Translations under genes and position numbers: made by a program
Shown here: positions 50,253 to 52,755 of the stretch, one piece after another
Numbering within the stretch: the first letter of the stretch is position 1
How the letters are laid out: every line of letters starts with the position of its first letter
The notes under the pieces: model-generated
What the model was told of the DNA's origin: nothing
Databases searched by the model: none
The model's input: only the letters and a program-made list of their open reading frames with translations
Source: Euzebyales bacterium
Lineage (GTDB): Bacteria > Actinomycetota > Nitriliruptoria > Euzebyales > JAHELV01
Length of the DNA: 52,755 nt
Assembly: GCA_035461305.1 (NCBI GenBank)
Contig: DATHVN010000001.1
Span: 1 to 52,755, forward strand
Reading direction: 5' to 3'

Positions 50253-51626
50253 ATGGAGCAGCCGACAGCGACAGCACTGCGCGGCGCGATCGACGTCGAG
50301 GCACTGCGGGGCGAGGTCGACGCGGGTCGCATCGACACGGTGCTGCTGTGCCTGACCGACATGCAGGGGCGGCTGCAGGGCAAGCGCCTTTCCGCTCACC
50401 ACTTCCTCGGCGAGGTCGTCGAGCACGCCGCCGAGGGCTGCAACTACCTGCTGGCCGTCGACGTTGACATGAACACCGTCGAGGGCTACGAGATGTCGAG
50501 CTGGAACACCGGCTACGGCGACTTCATGATGGTCCCCGACCTGGACACGTTGCGGGTCGCGCCCTGGCTGCCGGGCACCGCGCTGGTGATGGCAGACCTG
50601 CAGTGGGACGACCGCTCGCCCGTCGTGGCGTCGCCGCGCCAGATCCTGCGGCGTCAGCTCGACCGGCTGGCGGAGCGCGACCTCACGGCCCATGCGGGCT
50701 CGGAGCTCGAGTTCATCGTGCTCCGCGACACCTACGAGGAGGCGTGGCGGAGGGCCTACCGTGACCTCGAGCCGGCCAACTACTGCAACGTCGACTACTC
50801 GATGCTGGGCACCACGCGAGTCGAGCCGCTGCTGCGGCGCATCCGCAACGCGATGGAGGGCATGGGCATGCCCGTCGAGTCGGCCAAGGGGGAGTGCAAC
50901 CCCGGTCAGCACGAGATCAACTTCCGCTACAGCGATGCCCTGACGATGGCCGACAACCACACGATCTACAAGAACGCCGCCAAGGAGATGGCCGCCGAGC
51001 AGGGCTACGCGCTGACCTTCATGGCCAAGTACAACGAGCTCGAAGGCAGCTCATGCCACCTGCACTTCAGCCTGCGGGGCACCGACGGCGCGGCCGTGTT
51101 CGCCGATGGCGACGGCATGTCGCCCGTGTTCCGCCACTTCGTCGCCGGGCAGATCGCCGCGCTGCGCGAGCTGACGCTGTTCTACGCGCCGAACATCAAC
51201 AGCTACAAGCGCTTGGTCGCGGGCAGCTTCGCCCCGACCGTCGCGGCGTGGGGCTTCGACAACCGGACGTGCGCGTTCCGGGTCGTCGGCCACGGCGCGG
51301 CCATGCGGGTCGAGAACCGGGTGCCGGGCGGTGACGTCAACCCCTATCTGGCGTTCGCTGCGATGATCGCAGCGGGGCTGCGCGGCATCGACGACACGCT
51401 CGAGCTCGAGGACGACTACGTCGGCAACGCCTACGAGAGCGACAACGAACGGGTCCCCGACAACCTGCGCGACGCCGCCGAGCTGTTCTCCGCCAGCGAC
51501 CTCGCGCGCGACGCGTTCGGCGACGACGTGGTCGCGCACTACCGCAACATGGCCGACGTCGAGCTCGCAGCGTTCGGCGCGGCGGTCACCGACTGGGAGC
51601 GCTACCGGGGCTTCGAGCGCCTCTAG
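50253..51626 (+). CDS. glutamine-synthetase-like gamma-glutamylamine ligase
   Basis: This 457-residue member of the GlnA3/GlnA4/PuuA class has the GS fold: LLCLTDMQGRLQGKRL, SELEFIVL (metal Glu), ECNPGQHEINFRY (Glu pair and Asn), SSCHLHFSL (His) and FRVVGHGAAMRVENRVPGGD (Arg and Glu near the end). It lacks the adenylylation-type C-terminus of housekeeping GlnA. An AAGGAGGT Shine-Dalgarno is embedded at the 3' end of the permease gene, 12 bases before the ATG. Beside an ethanolamine-type permease, the closest described activity is gamma-glutamylethanolamide synthetase (S. coelicolor GlnA4), from memory. Confidence 0.88.
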   Translation: MEQPTATALRGAIDVEALRGEVDAGRIDTVLLCLTDMQGRLQGKRLSAHHFLGEVVEHAAEGCNYLLAVDVDMNTVEGYEMSSWNTGYGDFMMVPDLDTLRVAPWLPGTALVMADLQWDDRSPVVASPRQILRRQLDRLAERDLTAHAGSELEFIVLRDTYEEAWRRAYRDLEPANYCNVDYSMLGTTRVEPLLRRIRNAMEGMGMPVESAKGECNPGQHEINFRYSDALTMADNHTIYKNAAKEMAAEQGYALTFMAKYNELEGSSCHLHFSLRGTDGAAVFADGDGMSPVFRHFVAGQIAALRELTLFYAPNINSYKRLVAGSFAPTVAAWGFDNRTCAFRVVGHGAAMRVENRVPGGDVNPYLAFAAMIAAGLRGIDDTLELEDDYVGNAYESDNERVPDNLRDAAELFSASDLARDAFGDDVVAHYRNMADVELAAFGAAVTDWERYRGFERL

Positions 51627-51652
51627 CGCCAGGCAGGGTCAGGACTTTCCAC

Positions 51653-52755
51653 ATGGACGCAGCGGGCCTGTTCATCGACGGCGCTCAGCGGGCGGCGGCG
51701 TCGCGTGCCACGCATCCGGTCGACGACCCGTCGACGGGCGAGCCCTGTCTCGAGGTCGCCCTCGGCGACGCCCATGACGTCGAGGCCGCGGTCGCCGCCG
51801 CAGCGCGGGCGGCGATGGAGTGGGGGCGGCGCCCCGCGCCCGAGCGGGCCGCCGTGCTCCACGCCGCCGCCGCGCTCGCCCGTGAGCGGCACGAGGACCT
51901 GGCACGGACCGAGTCGCGCGACGTCGGCAAGCCGATCGCCGACGCCCGGGTCGAGATGGCGTCGGTCGCTGACGTGTTCGACTTCTACGCCGGTGTCGTG
52001 TGCGGCTTCGGCGGCGAGACGCTGTCGGTCCCCGCCGGCGGGTTCGACTACACGCTGCGCCAGCCGGTGGGTGTCGTCGGCCTCATCATGCCGTGGAACT
52101 TCCCCGGCCTCATCGCCACCTGGAAGCTGGCACCTGCCCTGGCGGCCGGCAACGCCGTTGTGCTCAAGCCGGCGCTGCTGACCCCCGCGTCGGCGCTGGA
52201 GATCGCGACGATCCTGCATGACGCCGGCGTGCCGCCGGGGGTGATCAACGTGGTCCCGGGTCGCGGCAGCACGGTCGGTGAGGCCATCGTCGGGCATGGC
52301 GACGTGCGCAAGATCGCGTTCACCGGCTCGACGGCCGTCGGTGTCGGCATCCAGCAGCGCGCGGCCGCGTCGCTCAAACGGGTCACGCTCGAGCTCGGCG
52401 GCAAGTCGCCGAACGTCGTCTTCGCCGACGCCAATGTCGAGGCCGCTGCGACGGAGGCGGTCCCAGCGGTCTTCGGCAACGCCGGGCAGGACTGCTGTGC
52501 GCGCAGCCGGATCCTCGTCGAGGACAGCGTGCACGACGACTTCGTCGAGGCGCTGGTGGCGGCGACCGAGGACTTCCGCGTCGGCGACCCGGCCGACGCG
52601 GACACGCAGATGGGGCCGCTGATCACCGACGACCAGCGCCAGACCGCGCTGGACTATCTGGCCTCGGCGCGTGACGAGGGTGCGATGGTCGCGTGCGGGG
52701 GAGAGGTGCTCGACCGGCCCGGCTGGTTCGTGCGACCCGCGGTCATCGACCGTGC
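51653..52755 (+). CDS. aldehyde dehydrogenase, truncated by window end
   Basis: The frame starts at ATG 51653, 26 bp after the ligase stop, and is still open at the last base (367 codons seen of about 480). NAD-binding and catalytic features are present: GLIMPWNFPGLIATWKLAPA (143-162), LKPALLTPASAL, FTGSTAVG (223-230), the base Glu247 in LELGGKSPNVV and nucleophile Cys281 in GNAGQDCCARSRI. It would oxidise the gamma-glutamyl aldehyde to the acid in the proposed route. Its place in the operon supports that. Confidence 0.93.
   Translation, partial: MDAAGLFIDGAQRAAASRATHPVDDPSTGEPCLEVALGDAHDVEAAVAAAARAAMEWGRRPAPERAAVLHAAAALARERHEDLARTESRDVGKPIADARVEMASVADVFDFYAGVVCGFGGETLSVPAGGFDYTLRQPVGVVGLIMPWNFPGLIATWKLAPALAAGNAVVLKPALLTPASALEIATILHDAGVPPGVINVVPGRGSTVGEAIVGHGDVRKIAFTGSTAVGVGIQQRAAASLKRVTLELGGKSPNVVFADANVEAAATEAVPAVFGNAGQDCCARSRILVEDSVHDDFVEALVAATEDFRVGDPADADTQMGPLITDDQRQTALDYLASARDEGAMVACGGEVLDRPGWFVRPAVIDR

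Overview
The window is GC-rich DNA from an actinobacterium. It encodes two mycothiol proteins (an MshC-type cysteine ligase and an Mca-type amidase). It also has an actinobacterial-type radical SAM protein under a mycobacterial-type LexA box, a UvrD2-like HRDC helicase, a UPF0182 membrane protein, a Ku/LigD repair pair and many GTG starts. From memory, the set ParA, DEAD helicase, TetR, UvrD2, DUF2342 and UPF0182 also lies in one stretch of the Mycobacterium tuberculosis chromosome (about Rv3193c-Rv3213c), so most of the window looks like chromosomal backbone. Several intergenic stretches hold tandem repeats and broken genes. A deep-branching actinobacterial lineage is possible, but I cannot fix the genus.

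Layout. 1-6.9 kb: a ParA-type ATPase behind an SOS-like box, a DEAD-box RNA helicase, a clpS-DUF2017-tetR operon and a PIG-L deacetylase gene broken by about five frameshifts. 7.1-12.1 kb: ligD diverging from ku, with fxsA and a RecB-like Fe-S nuclease after ku. 12.3-14.7 kb: a HAD-IB phosphatase overlapping a Fic-fold protein that has lost its catalytic His, then a 50-residue lipoprotein with its own promoter and terminator. 14.7-20.4 kb: a minus-strand operon (half SRPBCC domain, YyaL-like DUF255 protein, uvrD2-like helicase, pncB). 20.6-22.1 kb: a radical SAM protein interrupted by a 151-residue mini-intein at the third Fe-S cysteine, under a perfect LexA box.

22.2-31.5 kb: a glutamate-cysteine-ligase-like gene, mca, a CinA-like gene, a membrane protein, ettA, and a minus operon of a GroES-like protein, rnhB and mshC. 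31.5-34.9 kb: an HtrA protease diverging from a two-component system. 34.9-35.3 kb: a convergent gap holding a dense cluster of DnaA-box-like sites. 35.3-42.8 kb: a DUF2342 protein lacking its HExxH motif, an epimerase-like protein, moaE, a DivIVA/MuF-like gene that is frame-broken here, and UPF0182. 42.8-44.9 kb: the initiator tRNA with promoter and terminator, a 61-bp tandem repeat, a broken DUF559 gene and a tandem AhbA/AhbB-like protein.

45.3-52.8 kb: a methyltransferase and what looks like a complete gamma-glutamylation route for ethanolamine or a similar amine. It comprises a FadR-type regulator, an ethanolamine-type permease, a glutamine-synthetase-like ligase, an aldehyde dehydrogenase running off the window end, a short-chain dehydrogenase and a class I amidotransferase. 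Together they could import the amine, cap it with glutamate, oxidise it and release glutamate plus an amino acid.
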